64,000 nt of DNA from Takakia lepidozioides (GCA_030704615.1 CM060733.1:37758001-37822000), one strand, 5' to 3'. Shown: positions 11,078-22,300, numbered from the stretch's first letter. Translations and numbers: made by a program. Notes: generated by a model not told the origin, from the sequence alone.

Positions 11078-11962
11078 CAACAATTAGGGTTTCCCGGTAA
11101 TTGGACTGACGGATGTCGTAGAAGAAGAAGAAAAGATGTCGATAACTCCCACCATCATCCGTCCAACCTTTTTTTTCGAATAATGTTCCATACGATTCCG
11201 TCAACAATTAGGGTTTCCTGGGAATTGGATGCCGTGGAACCCTTTCTTTTTGTTGTTGTTTTTGAAAAGGAAACACCTGGGGGAGATAGCTCACAAATCA
11301 TGTCAAAGAAGAAGAAGAAAAGATGTCCATAACTCCCACCATCATCCGTCCAACCTTTTTTTTGGAATAATATTCCATACGATTCGGTCAACAATTAGGG
11401 TTTCCTTGGAATTGGATTCCGTGGAACCCTTTGTTTTTGTTGTTGTTTTCGAAAAGGAAACACCTGGGGGAGACAGCTCACAAATCAGAAGAAGAAAAGA
11501 TGTCGAACCATCATCCGTCCAACCTTTTTTTATTGAATAATATTCCATACGACTCCGTCAACAATTAGGGTTTCCTGGGAATTGGATTTGTTGTTGTTTT
11601 AGAATGGGAAACACCTGGGGGAGATAGCTCACAAATCAGGCCCCTTCATTACAGTGAGAGGAAAAACTAACCTCTTTCCAAATACGCGCACATGAGGATA
11701 TTACCAAGCCCAGAATCACTCAGGGTGGCAAACAGTACACTATCAAACTGAGGTAGTCCATTTTTTCGAATCAAGTTCCATTCGATTTTGTCAACAATTA
11801 GGGTTTCCCGATAATCCGATTGACGTCGATAACTACAGTACCATCATCATCCATCGAACCCTTTGAGATCGGATTGACCTCGATAACTACTATCATCGTC
11901 CGTCCAAACCTTCTATTGAATATAATTCTATACGATTCCCCCAACAATTAGGGTTTCCCAGT
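11078..11962. repeat. Tandem array with six telo-box copies
   Basis: Six occurrences of CAACAATTAGGGTTTCC lie near 11078, 11202, 11390, 11560, 11792 and 11942. Each is preceded by a CATACGATTCCGTCAA-like block in units of about 120-230 bp. The middle units also share GAAACACCTGGGGGAGA-AGCTCACAAATCA. TTAGGGTTT is the reverse complement of the plant telo-box AAACCCTAA. The array sits about 0.4-2.6 kb upstream of the ARF 5' region. Confidence 0.8.
11592..11745 (-). mobile_element. SINE-like fragment within the repeat array
   Basis: The block with GGGGGAGATAGCTCACAAATCA, TACAGTGAGAGGAAAAACTAACC and CCTCTTTCC matches 62185-62260, where it is followed by a tRNA-like head on the minus strand. Here the head is degenerate or missing. 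Confidence 0.5.
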
Positions 11963-12339
11963 ATAGATGTCGAGAACTACCATTATCATCCGTGGAACCC
12001 GACCGACCAACGTGCCGGAGCCGACTAAGATTCTTCCCTCGGATGCGTGCGTACTCGTATCGGCCCATGGTTCCGGACTGTGTTCTTGTGAATCGCACCT
12101 CCGAATTCCGCTCGCTCCGCTTCTGGATGTTGGGAAGAAACGGATAAATCGTGCTTGGGGCTGGCAGATGAATGTAAGCGATGGATAGATGGATGGATAG
12201 AAAACGGCTGGCTCGTCCACCACGTGCGGTAATGCTCACAGTAATCTCGCTGCGAGTGTGACTCGTGCCGTGTGGACGGGGGTGTTGTGGAGCTGGCTAC
12301 GACTGAACGACGACGATGACCGGCAACCGGCTGCGGGTC

Positions 12340-12640
12340 GGTAGGGGGAGAGAGAGAGAGAGGTGGAGCAGCGCGGCACTCATTGCTGCTGCGCTCACTC
12401 ATTCACGCTGCTGCTGCGCTGTGCTGCTGCCCTCCATCTCTCTTCTTCTTCCCTGCATCCGCCATCGCTCATTGCAACCGCCAGCTGAGGAGTTTTGCAG
12501 CCTATCCACAGCTCTGGCCTGCGTTGCTGTGAGGTTGGAGTGGTTTTTTCGTGTTTTCAATTGGAAGGCCCGAGTTTGGTTTTATATTCTCTCCGGCCTG
12601 TCTTTGCAGGTTTATTTTACAGTTTAACATGCGTTATTTA
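12340..12640 (+). promoter_or_regulatory. Candidate ARF 5' leader / promoter-proximal region
   Basis: A (GA)n tract at 12349-12362 is followed by a CTG/CTC-rich stretch and a CTTTGCAG|GTTT junction near 12608, which can act as splice acceptor or donor. GA/CT tracts and GC-rich leaders are common at plant 5' UTRs, and ARF genes often have long leaders. A TGTCTC lies at 12681-12686. The transcription start is not determinable here. Confidence 0.35.
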
Positions 12641-12680
12641 AGTATTTTGTGGAGATGTTTGCGTCTGTCCGGGAATTAGC

Positions 12681-12686
12681 TGTCTC
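12681..12686 (+). promoter_or_regulatory. TGTCTC AuxRE-like hexamer near ARF leader
   Basis: Exact TGTCTC, about 1 kb before the candidate ARF first coding exon. ARF proteins bind this core through their B3 domain, so feedback by other ARFs is conceivable. Chance occurrence is not excluded. Confidence 0.25.
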
Positions 12687-13706
12687 CTCCCACTCTGGAT
12701 CTGTCTGACATGAGCGCGCGCACATGTGGAGCCGTTCGCATTCGGAATGGATGCTCGGAACACTCGGTTGTTGTTGTTGTAGAAAGCAGCTCTCTTTTTC
12801 TGTCTGAAAAGACGTACGCACGGGAAAGCTGTGCATGTGCTGATGTTGAGCTCGGAATTCTTCCTTCCGTAGTGTGGTCGTCGCATTAGAGAAGCTTGAA
12901 TCAGATAGGTCACCCGCACGCACTAAGTTTACCATCCGTATCTGGGAGACAAGGTTCGGGAAAATCCTACACGGTGTTTCCATCTCATGAGTACTTGCAG
13001 CAGCTGCTATTAATGTTGTTAAACCAGTCACACCTTTCTCCCTCACCTTGTTGCTCACATTATTGCTCCTCAGTGGAAGGTTCTGTTGCCCCCGTAGAGG
13101 TGCCTCCATACTGTGAGGTCTTTTGGGAGTGTTCCCTTTCAGCGCGCTAGAATTAGCAGTAGTCTTTGAGAGTGATAAACCCTGCGCACGTGTCTGTTCT
13201 TCTTCTCGTCACTCACCTCAGCACGTCTCCTCCAAGAGTACAAACTTCTGTCTTTAGTTCGTATCAGCTGACAAGATATGAGAACAGACGTCCGACAGAC
13301 TTCCCCCCTTTCGTTATTGGAGCAGGTGTGTAATGCTGGTTGCCGTCCCTTCTTATTCACTGTTATCTTGATTATTATTCTGGTGATTCTCTTGCTTGTG
13401 CCATTGGCGCTTCCTCATCGGGGCATGGACATCGCGGTCTAAGAACCGGAAGCTCCAGTCCCATGGAGTCTATTGTGTTGCTTCCCAGGGGAGTACATGA
13501 AGCAGCTGACTCGACATGACATAGAATCCCTTCGCCTTTCTTCAGGCCAGAGCGCCGCTTTCCTTGCTCCCTGTCAAGCCTAGGCCGAGACTCCGTGGCG
13601 CCAGCACGCATCGAAATGTTCTTGGCAGGGAGCCTATTCAGGACTATGCAGAGGGGCTAAATGCCCCATCTCTGACGCGAGGAGGTCTGAGGGAGCAATC
13701 GCTGAA

Positions 13707-13736
13707 ATGGAAAGTGGCCTGCCGAATCTTGTTGGG
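13707..13736 (+). CDS. Candidate first coding exon of the ARF-like gene
   Basis: ATG GAA AGT GGC ... GTT GGG encodes MESGLPNLVG and stops exactly at a strong donor, GTAAGG, in phase 0. The next strongly supported exon (15002) also begins in phase 0, so the two join without a frame break. The frame is also open upstream to an acceptor-like TTGGCAG at 13622-13628, so this may instead be an internal exon with a longer N-terminal part. It depends only on splice-site reading. Confidence 0.3.
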
Positions 13737-15001
13737 GTAAGGATTTCCTGTGTGCCAGTGAGAAAGTGAGAGGGTTGAGAGGGAAGTTTGGAGGGGCGCT
13801 AATATCTAGAAGGATGAAATAAGGAGCGGGAAAAGAAATAATGCAAGACAGGATGCGAGTTCATCAAGCCAGTGAGGTTGTAGGCGCAGAACTGCAACAG
13901 CGCATAGTTGATTGCACCGTATTAGTCCAGAGCTGGACGCGACTAGAGCCCACGCTCCACCCGGAGTAAACTGGCAGGGTGACGTTGTATTCAGCTTCGT
14001 GCATGAGTGAATGATCAAAGGGGTGTGTGGGGTGCTACATCATTAGGAGACTAGTATAGTGCACTGAATCCCTATCGGAGCTGAAAGCAGCAGTCTTAGT
14101 ACCAGTAGCTTTACTGGAGGTGTAAGGTGTTCGAATGGCAAACAGGATGTACGAGACGAAGCAAGGTAATTTCTGTCATCAAATTTGTTGAAAGCTGGCT
14201 TGGACATCCACTGGCAGCTTAGAAGATTAGGCTAAACGACTGTCTTTGGAAAGATGGCGGGTTTGAAAATATGCCGCAGCTTTTAGTTGCGCTGGATTGC
14301 TGTGTGGGAGAGATGCCATATCGATATAGGAACTTCAATTCATAGGTGGTTGGGCCGAGATATCTCAGTTCATAGGGATACCACTCAAGAAAGAGAGGTT
14401 GTTCGGCTATGAATTCTAGCGACATTTTTGTACATTACAGGAAGTTCTTAGTCCCCACGGCAAGTAAGCTATGAAGAGGAGTTATGTGATCATCCTGTAG
14501 TGTCTTCCATGGCTTCAAGAACGTGAAAAATCTGAAAAGCTGCGGAGAGTGCATCTGCGTTTTGTGACCTCAGTCCACTTTCTTAGGCGAGAGTTTAGAG
14601 GAGGACGAGACACGTCATTCTTAGGAAAGGAGAAACGGGTAGTATAAGAGATTGTTATGGCATGTGACTGGCAGCTTGGTGGGAGAGAGATTTAAGCCCT
14701 TTTCTAGTACACAGTAGGTGACCATCTTAACTTTAGTAGATAATCAGTAATTGTAGTCCCTGTTTTCCCTGATTTGTGCTGTGAGCCTAAGGTGTGGGAC
14801 TCCCATTAGGATCTGCTCCACAGCTATGCCTTGATGGCCACCCTTCGCAGCAGATTACAGTTGATCAGTTTAAGGTTCTTAGTCCAGTCCACAGTTGGCC
14901 GAGATTTGTACCTCGGGCCATTCTCTGTTCGTCTTATCACTTACATAGGATTTTCTTGCCCGGCCTGATGGCTACTAATTCTCAATCTTTGTCTATGGCA
15001 G

Positions 15002-15241
15002 GGGAAGAGGAGGAGGGATGGATTTTTGGCAGAGGAAGACTTAAAAGACAATCTAAAAATGCCACGGCAGTGGCCAACAAGGTTGGATGGTGGCACTAAG
15101 GAAGGCTTCCAGAACCTTAACTTTCAGGGACTCTCTGTGGAAAGCTGGATTCGCATGCAACAGCAAAAGAGTGACATGGCAGCTGCAGCAACCCCCTCCT
15201 TGAACATGCAACAAAGGTTCATGGCTGCTGCGGCTTTACAG
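15002..15241 (+). CDS. ARF: ARF middle-region exon (class-A-like)
   Basis: Acceptor CTATGGCAG at 14993-15001, donor CAG|GTACTT at 15241/15242, 80 codons, phase 0 at both ends. It encodes the hallmark that follows the DNA-binding domain in activator ARFs of the ARF5/6/7/8/19 group: FQNLNFQGLSVESWIRMQQQ, then MQQRFMAAAALQ. In family members this introduces the Gln-rich activation region. A GKRRR basic run at the exon start could serve as a nuclear localisation signal. The upstream B3 and dimerisation domains are not seen anywhere in the window. Confidence 0.85.
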
Positions 15242-15476
15242 GTACTTGACTAGGGGAGGGGAGAAGGGCGGAGAGAGAGTGATGTTTCCTGTCTTTCTTG
15301 TCAGTGAAGCATTTCATCCAAATCTTGCAGTCTCCCTGCATGCTTTGTACTCTCCAATCAAATGATCAGAAACAAGAAATTGGATTGGACCAGCTTGTGG
15401 GCTCTTCACTTCCATGTAAGATAGGGCGACAGGAGAGAGGAACTCATTTTTTCTTGTTGATGTGATTGATGTACAG

Positions 15477-16376
15477 GATCTTCGGGGTATCAATGAGTCC
15501 TCGAAGCAGTTTTTCCATCCACAGCTTCCTCAGCAAATGAAATATCAGTTGCAACAGCAACCTTCACCTCAGACAATGCATCAGCTGCCATTGGCGGACA
15601 CTGCTGTTGGGTCATTCAGGGAGCTCTCACCCAGTCAGCCTCCACAGTCGCCCCTTCGATTACCCCCTCCTTTGATACGTACACCTCCAATCTATACAGA
15701 GTCTGACCTGCACAATGGTTCTCCAACATCTTCATCCTCTAGTCCCTACCCTAGCCTGCAGAACATTGTAGGTTCTCGTTCCCAACCCTGTAGTGCCCCA
15801 ATACAGCTCCAAGATCTGGACAGTGATCAGTCGTACCCCAACATGCTGCATGCCTCTCAAAATGGGCTCCTTCAACAACAAGGAGGGCACATCTCTCAAA
15901 ATGGGCTCCTTCAGCAACAAGGAGGGCACACCTCTCAAAATGGGCTCCTTCAGCAACAAGGAGGACACAACTCTCAAAATGGGCTCCTTCAGCAACAAGG
16001 AGGGCACACCTCTCAAAATGGCCTGCTACCACAGCAATCAGTGCATTCATCTCAGAATGGCCTTCTCCAACAAGGAGGGCAGATATCTCAAAGTGGGCTA
16101 CTTCAGCAGCAACCTGGACCTCAAAACGGGATTCTGCAGCAACAAGCCGGGCATGCAAGTCAAAGTGGAATCCTTCAACATCATGCAGTGCATGCATCCC
16201 TGATTCAGCAACCAGGAGTGCATGGAGCTCAAAATGGGTTGCTCCACCAACAATCTGGCCACACATCCCAGAATGGGCTACTACAGCATCAAGCAGGGCA
16301 TGCACCTCAAAATGGGATGCTCCAGCAGCCAACAGTGCTGCCTGGGGGAAATAGCCTCATGCTTCGTGACCTTCAG
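15477..16376 (+). CDS. ARF: ARF Gln-rich activation exon with SQNGLLQQ repeats
   Basis: Acceptor TGTACAG ends at 15476 and the donor is CAG|GTCAGA at 16376/16377. It is 300 codons, phase 0. The exon starts DLRGINESSKQFF, which fits the post-AAAALQ segment of class-A ARFs, then Gln-, Pro- and Ser-rich sequence. From about 15855 to 16345 there are roughly 13 imperfect repeats of SQNGLLQQQGGH (12-14 residues). Several neighbouring units are nearly identical in DNA, a sign of recent expansion. Such middle regions recruit the transcription machinery. The repeat itself is not a feature I know from other ARFs. Confidence 0.85.
15855..16345 (+). repeat. Coding minisatellite, 36-39-bp units
   Basis: Units CTCAAAATGGGCTCCTTCAG plus CAACAAGGAGGGCACAYCT repeat about 13 times. 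The first five are almost identical and later ones are diverged (PGPQNGI, SQSGILQHH, NGLLHQQ). All changes keep the ARF reading frame, which supports selection for the coding frame. Confidence 0.9.
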
Positions 16377-17334
16377 GTCAGAATTTCTCATCAGATGTAC
16401 CATTTTTCCCGTTGATAATGTTCATAACATTGAAAGTGCCTCTTCAAGGAACAAAGGTAATGCAAGAGGTGCCATTTCTAAGCATTATCTGCCTGACAAT
16501 GGAGGGTGGGAGAGGGCGCGCTAAGGCTCTGGAAAAAGCAGTGTTGTCGCTATTGTATATGCAGTAGGTCATCCCAAAAAATTGCAGAACTGCACTAAAG
16601 TCCCGAAGCGAGTGGGATTGATGTCATCGCCAACTTGTTCATTGATGAACGCTGTTGAGCAGGGTAGGGTCTCACCTTGTTGATTAGAGTGTGCCCCATT
16701 GTGCTCTCTGGGCTGCCCAGTCTAACTGAGCTGTTGATGTCCAGGTGGAAAGTAAGGACTAGTGAAGCAGCAGGTGTCGAGTTCACTGACATCATTCTTC
16801 TCTCTTTGTCTATCTCTCTGCTGCGTTTTCTAGCATAATGTCTACACCTGGATGTAGTATGCCCTGAAGAGTGCCACACATACCCAATGTATGCACGGGG
16901 TTCATGAGTACATTCTCTTTAGCTCTTCTGCCATCCTGTGAAACAGGCTAAGTCCTGGTGGAAAAGTGTACAGGAGATTTTCCAAGTACCCAAATAGTAG
17001 GAAGGAAGAACTGACCCTGCTAGAAGAAGCTGACTAGTGTCTAAGGGCAATCGAAAGCATGAAGAATGTCCAAACAAAATGGAAGGTAGGCACAAAACTT
17101 CCGTGAACTTGTTTCCAGTTTGTGACATGGTTGATGACCCTAAGGATGATCTGAAGGGCCTACCTACCCTCGGCACTAGACTGAAATTTAAACTCGGGAC
17201 GAGGAGTCTTCCTTTGAACAAACAACAGATGAAGAGAGGAAAGGGAGATTGTCAATGCCTGATGTGGGGGCAACTTGAAGACAATATCCAGTCAATGTCC
17301 AGGGTATTCTCATCAGAGAATGACTCTTCAGTAC

Positions 17335-18115
17335 CTCTGTTCACCATCTTCCAAAATCTGGAGGTTGAGCCTAAAGCCCTGGGCCTGTTGGGGTCTAATT
17401 GCTGGGCATCTCACACACAGCAGATTGATGCTTATGTGAAGGGCTTTCTAGAGGAGACTAATTGTTTATATCATCAAGGTTAGTCCCACCACTGGAGCAA
17501 GCTTGGCCACAAGGCTATGGCTAACATCTTATGAATACATTCTTCAGCTCTTCTGCTTCGTCAAGCTGGAAGAAGATATTTCTGCAGTTCTAGTGGACGT
17601 TAGTCTGATGGTTTGTACGTCTCTCTCTCTCTCTTACTCCCGAAGACAATATTCATTTCCTATATTCATTTCCTGATACACTGTCCGGGGTACTCTCACC
17701 AGAGAGACGCTCTCCTCAAATCTATCAAGGGAATTGTGCCTTACCAACTTTGAAAGTCTCGAGGCTGAGCTAAAAGCCCAGGCCCTTCTGGGGCCTAGTT
17801 ACTGGGCTAACCACACACAGCAGATTGATGCTTGTGTGAAGGGATTTCTAGAGGATATCTGGAAAACCCGGATCAATGTTCTTTACCAAGGTAAGTCTTA
17901 CTACCAACGTCAGCCCAGCCCCTGACAGAGGTAGGTTCTGTCCCTTTGTGTTCCGCTCAAACTGGGCGCAGGGTCAATGGCCACAAGACTACGGCAAACA
18001 ACGTCTTATGAGTACATTCTCTCTTACTCCCTGTGGAAGGGCATTTGTTCCGCCGGAACTGGGCGTGGGGTCTATGGCAGGCTACAGAAAACAGTCTTAT
18101 GAGTACATTCTGACA
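17335..18115 (+). repeat. Duplicated exon-like modules inside an ARF intron
   Basis: Module 1 (about 17345-17560) and module 2 (17735-18030) share a peptide (LGLLGSNCWASHTQQIDAYV against LLGPSYWANHTQQIDACV). Each is followed by a CAAGGT(T/A)AG donor-like site and then CTTATGAGTACATTCT. The last motif recurs at 16902 and 18096. A third relative lies at 39725-39955 inside the CACTA element. I do not recognise the peptide. The arrangement suggests transposon-spread sequence that once contained an exon. Confidence 0.6.
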
Positions 18116-18190
18116 GGGAAGTTGTGACTACCATAGGAACTTTGGATAGCTTGAAAAATACATTTCTGATTATGAAGGACATAGCTGCAG

Positions 18191-18685
18191 CAGGTACCGG
18201 GTTCTTGGTACTCGTCCATGAGGGATCCCTGCACCTACTCAGAGGCTCAGCCAATCACAAGCACCTCACGCTTGCAGAGGATGGACATGCCCTTGACTTC
18301 TGCAGCTCCAATGGGCTCCCCCGTATTCTCCCCCTCTGTCACTGAGTTCGGAAGCCAGAGGGGACTTGTAGCGCTCCCAGCACAACTCGGCCAAGGCCAG
18401 GCCATATACAGGGATGGGCCTCCAGAGCAAGAACTGCAATCTCAGTTTGACGCTCAAAGCCCTCTAGCATCCTTGGGGTCTACCAAAGGATGTGCTTCCC
18501 CCTCTGCTAGGAGTGAGTTTCATGGACGACGGCTGCTCACTGGGCCCTACTGCTCTACATCAAGTGCAATCGCAGAGCTTCCCTTGACTACCCCAACTAT
18601 GATGGCGAATGGAGGTTTGGAGGACACTGGATTTCTACAACGGGGTTCTATTTGTCCCTCGAAACCTGTCAGAAGTTACACCAAG
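18191..18685 (+). CDS. ARF: ARF exon leading into the PB1 domain
   Basis: Acceptor GCTGCAG|CAG (18190; the NAGNAG allows 18194 instead), donor ACCAAG|GTACAA at 18685/18686, 165 codons, phase 0. It encodes a Ser/Gly/Pro-rich stretch, then SAIAELPLTTPTMMANGGLE, and ends SKPVRSYTK. The phrase R-x-Y-T-K immediately before V-x-K-x-G-S is the universal entry to the ARF and Aux/IAA PB1 domain, so the exon is placed with confidence even though its left border is less certain. The intron before it (about 1.8 kb) holds duplicated modules. Confidence 0.8.
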
Positions 18686-19294
18686 GTACAAATACCTTCC
18701 TGCTGTGCATATGCTTGTCTAGTCACCTTTACCTTCCCCATGTGGCTTGTTTCCTTGTTCCCATCATTCCCGAGCTTCTCTCATTCGGACTTGGATATCA
18801 CCAATCTCCATGGTGCCAAGTAAATGTCCACAAAGAAAATTTACAGAAAAGTCACTGCAGGTGGAAGAGGGCCACAACAGCTTCATATTGAGATTCTTAG
18901 CCTTGGTGGTAGTGGCCACAGACCAACAGCTATGTTTTGTCCAAGCATCCATGTGTTTCTCCTCTGCATATTCGTCTCAAGCTAAGACCTCATTTCACAG
19001 AGCAGAAGGCCAGTCGATTTGTCCTTTCATCCTTTCAGGGTGATCCCAGTTTCAGCTTTCCTTGACATTCCCACCATTTTCCTGCTCTCCACTCTGACAG
19101 AAGTTGCTTTGGCCTGTGGATGAATTAGGAATTGGCATTGCGCTTGTATGTTTTTCTGTAAATGAATGTGGTGCTTGGTTGAGACCACAATTACTTCAGT
19201 GAGTAGCCTCTCTCTCTGCCCATCAGGGTGAGTGTAGAGTGGCACTTCTGGGGTTTTAATGACAATTGGCTGTGGTTGTGAATGGGCCTGGTAG

Positions 19295-19479
19295 GTGTAC
19301 AAGCTGGGATCAATAACGCGAGCTCTCGATGTGAATCGATTCAGCAACTACACAGAATTGCGGTGTGAGCTAGCACATATGTTCAATTTGGAGGGCCAAC
19401 TGGACCAGAAGCTTGGGTGGCAATTAGTGTTTCTGGACAATGAGAACGACCTCCTCCTGGTTGGGGATGACCCTTGGGA
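19295..19479 (+). CDS. ARF: ARF PB1 domain exon (N-terminal part)
   Basis: Acceptor CTGGTAG ends at 19294; donor is GA|GTGCGT at 19479/19480 (exon ends in phase 2). It encodes [20 protein letters not shown], the helix [14 protein letters not shown], and the acidic OPCA-type motif within [15 protein letters not shown]. The basic face (Lys of YKLGS and the following Arg) and the acidic face are both present, so head-to-tail oligomerisation with Aux/IAA and ARF partners should be possible. The loop between LEGQLDQK and GWQLVF is shorter than in many angiosperm ARFs. Confidence 0.92.
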
Positions 19480-20313
19480 GTGCGTTCTCTATCTCCCTCT
19501 CCCTTCTCCCTTTCCTTTTGAGTGTCATCCAAAATAGAAGTGGAGAATGTAAGACAGTCTGTCTGTCTCTGGGCAAACCATTTATCTACTCCTCACTATC
19601 TACTGGATTGAAACCTGTTTAACATTTGTTGTTCCCACATTGGAGTAACTTGTCTCTTGCTATTATGATTATGTAGCCAATGATGACCAACATGTTATGA
19701 GAGTTTTGTGTTAATCACTAACGACCTAGGGGGAAGTAATATCTTGTTTTCTAATAGCTCATTGGGAGACTGATCTAAGTGTGACTGTGGACATGGGAAG
19801 CTGTACTCGCATTGTCAGCTTTGCATGCCCTCAGAGCCCCTCCCTCTTCAATTTACGTGTGGATGTCAGTAGGAAGGTGCACTCTTGAACTTCGGAAGTA
19901 GTTCACCCATGGTTCTGGCATTGCCTCGACCATTTCTCCCTGCAAGATCCATTTATAGGAATCCACACACGTGGTCATGAGATACTAAATGTATTTGGTA
20001 CTCATACCACTTTTTGGAAGGCATAATAATGATATATTGTAGTGCCAGCTCACTTTGTGGGTCTGCCATGTATAGAAGTGCAGTTCTAGATATCCACAGA
20101 AAGGCTACTCTCTCTTATTGAAACCTGTCCATAATCCTTGCATTGTGAAGTGCTCTATGTCGACTACCTGATACAATTTTCTGTACAACCTACCTAGAGC
20201 TGGCGCAAGCAGCTTCTTCCATATTGAGAATTAGTCTAAGATTAGCTGTATGTTCTTGGGCCCTTCATGAATCGGTGGGATCTAATCTGGCTTCGTGGTT
20301 GGCTCAATTGCAG

Positions 20314-20440
20314 GGAGTTTGTGAGCACTGTTCGCAGCATCCGAATTTTATCACCCTCTGAAGTCTACTTCTACACGAATGAGGAAAGATTGGGCGCTGC
20401 CTACAATTCCTTCAGTGGTGGCACTCCAAAGCAGCAGTGA
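20314..20440 (+). CDS. ARF: ARF terminal exon (PB1 C-terminal part, stop)
   Basis: Acceptor CAATTGCAG at 20305-20313. The first base completes the split Glu codon, so the join reads DDPWEEFVSTVRSIRILSPS, the canonical PB1 C-terminal helix and strand. The protein continues through EVYFYTNEERLGAAYNSF to a stop at 20438-20440. The four exons from 15002 onward give about 645 residues, against about 800-1100 for full ARFs with a B3 domain. Confidence 0.92.
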
Positions 20441-22300
20441 CCATCGTTTGAGGCCTGAAGATAGGCCTTTTTGCTTGCAATTACTTTAGGTGGGACTTTC
20501 TTCAGCTCTGAGACACCTCCCACTCCTTTCCTCACGAATCAAGCTTGCCACGGCCTATTTGTAAATGGTGAAGATAAGCAGCTCCCTAAGCTGCTGATTG
20601 TGGTGGGTGAGAATCGTCAACTCGACTGGGTGCCTCACATGGACTGGTCTGGTGGAAAGGTTGCCTTGGACGGGCATGAAGTCTCTCACCCTGGTAGCCC
20701 TTCTCTGAATTGTCTGGCACCAGTATGAATTGTCCAGTTAAAGCACGCCACTGTTGTGGCTTAATCCTTCTGCCTCTGAGGGTGCCTTGGCGGCCATATA
20801 TGTACGCATTTCTGGGAGTCGGCAGCAATCCCCGTGCAGCGAGTAATTGGCAGCATGGTTTACATTCCATAGCTCCCCAAGTGGAGTAAAGGAGCTGGCA
20901 TTGTAAAATGTGGCAAGTTACACATCATGGTGTGGTATTGCCATGGCAATTTTGGGAAGGCTCGTTGAATTTGGAAAGGCCACTCAATGAAGACAGCAAA
21001 TCAGCAGGAGGCAGGTGCAGTGACACCTGGTCCAAGAGGGTTTATGAATGATTGTTCAGGCAATCCATTTCACTGCCTGTGCCGAGGCATGTAATTTTTA
21101 GATCTTTCAGATTAAACTTGAGAAAAGAGTTCACCGGTCCAATTGCGTGATTTCCATGATCTTGGGCCCAACAGTGAATCTTTTGTGCTTATCTTGCATT
21201 CCATACACATGGACAACACGCCCCATCATAATCAATGGGGGTGAAGGAGGACTGACCGTGTCAAAGTCATTGTTGACTTTTCTAAGCAGGCGGATCAACT
21301 CAAAGTTTGAGTGGGCCTGTCTGCCAGCTCTCAACTCTTAACCTCTGGCTACAGGTTATGGACGCATCCTCTACCCGCGTGCGTGTGAGTCGACAAGTTT
21401 CCATCGCCAACACTCTAAGGACATCCCCAGGTAACCGTCATTCTGGATGCCACCCACCCCGCAGTCTTCAGCTTTTTGTTTTGTCTGGTTATGATACAGC
21501 CACAGGGAAGCTTGATGTGTCTTCCCGTTTGTTGAAAAGAGTCTAATTCCAACTGCTTCCTCCTTCAAAAGTGTTGATTGCTTTGGAATTGTGCTTTCAA
21601 ACTATGCACACCTGCCTGCCCATATGCATATCTCCATCTCTCCTACTAATCTCTGCATGGGACCACTTGGCCTTCTCTACACTTGGGATTTCAATTTTTC
21701 TTTTTTTTCTTTTTTTTCTTTTTTTGTCTGGGTACGAGCGAACGCAGTCGTCTGTGGACGTCCGTTCGGGACTAACTAGACTAACGGACCCCGTCGTTAC
21801 ACGCATGTCGTCCATTACCCGAGGCACTTTTCCGACACTCTGAAGAGTAATAATCTGGAGCATTATCTCATAATTAAACTATATGCGATCTTTCCATGCT
21901 ATCTTCCGACTGATTTTAATGGATGTTTTTATATTTTTATATATTTTTATACTTTAAAGGATAGGGGACGGAGTCCCTTTTAACGCTTAACTTCCTACGC
22001 AACCCGTTTCAGGTCGATGTGTCTGGAGGACCATCCTAACTTTTGCAGAAATGAACTTTTTTTTCATCCATTCCTTCTAGCATCTATTGCGCATTAGGTG
22101 GCCCACCTTGCATGCCATTTGGAGCAGGTAGGCGACCTCTAGATTTTTCTAAAGGGACAGGAGTCAGAAAATAAGGGGTGGAGGAGAGTTGACTAGACAC
22201 GTGGGGCCCCCTGATTGGGCCACCCCAGCCCCTGAATTTGCTATGTGAATTTCTGTTTCCTTGGTTAGATCATATTGAAAATTTGCCTATTGCTTCAAGG
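20441..22300. other. ARF 3' flank and following intergenic DNA
   Basis: The start of this stretch should hold the ARF 3' UTR, but no clear polyadenylation signal can be picked from the sequence alone. There are T-rich tracts at 21695-21725. No coding frame convinces me. Confidence 0.4.

Noticed and set aside
12624-13109. 161-codon minus-strand frame
   Set aside because: No recognisable domain. It overlaps the ARF leader region on the opposite strand, and frame content looks random.
15751-16332. 193-codon minus-strand frame opposite the ARF repeats
   Set aside because: It is the mirror of the coding minisatellite and is open only because the repeat lacks stops in that frame.
15855-16345. CRISPR-like repeat array
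   Set aside because: Units are contiguous coding repeats without spacers, in a eukaryotic exon.
17037-17483. Additional ARF exon in the third intron
   Set aside because: The frame has no ARF-like content and overlaps a module repeated elsewhere, including in the transposon.
20471-20728. Gene immediately after the ARF
   Set aside because: Open frame of 85 codons without a family match. It lies where the ARF 3' UTR should be.
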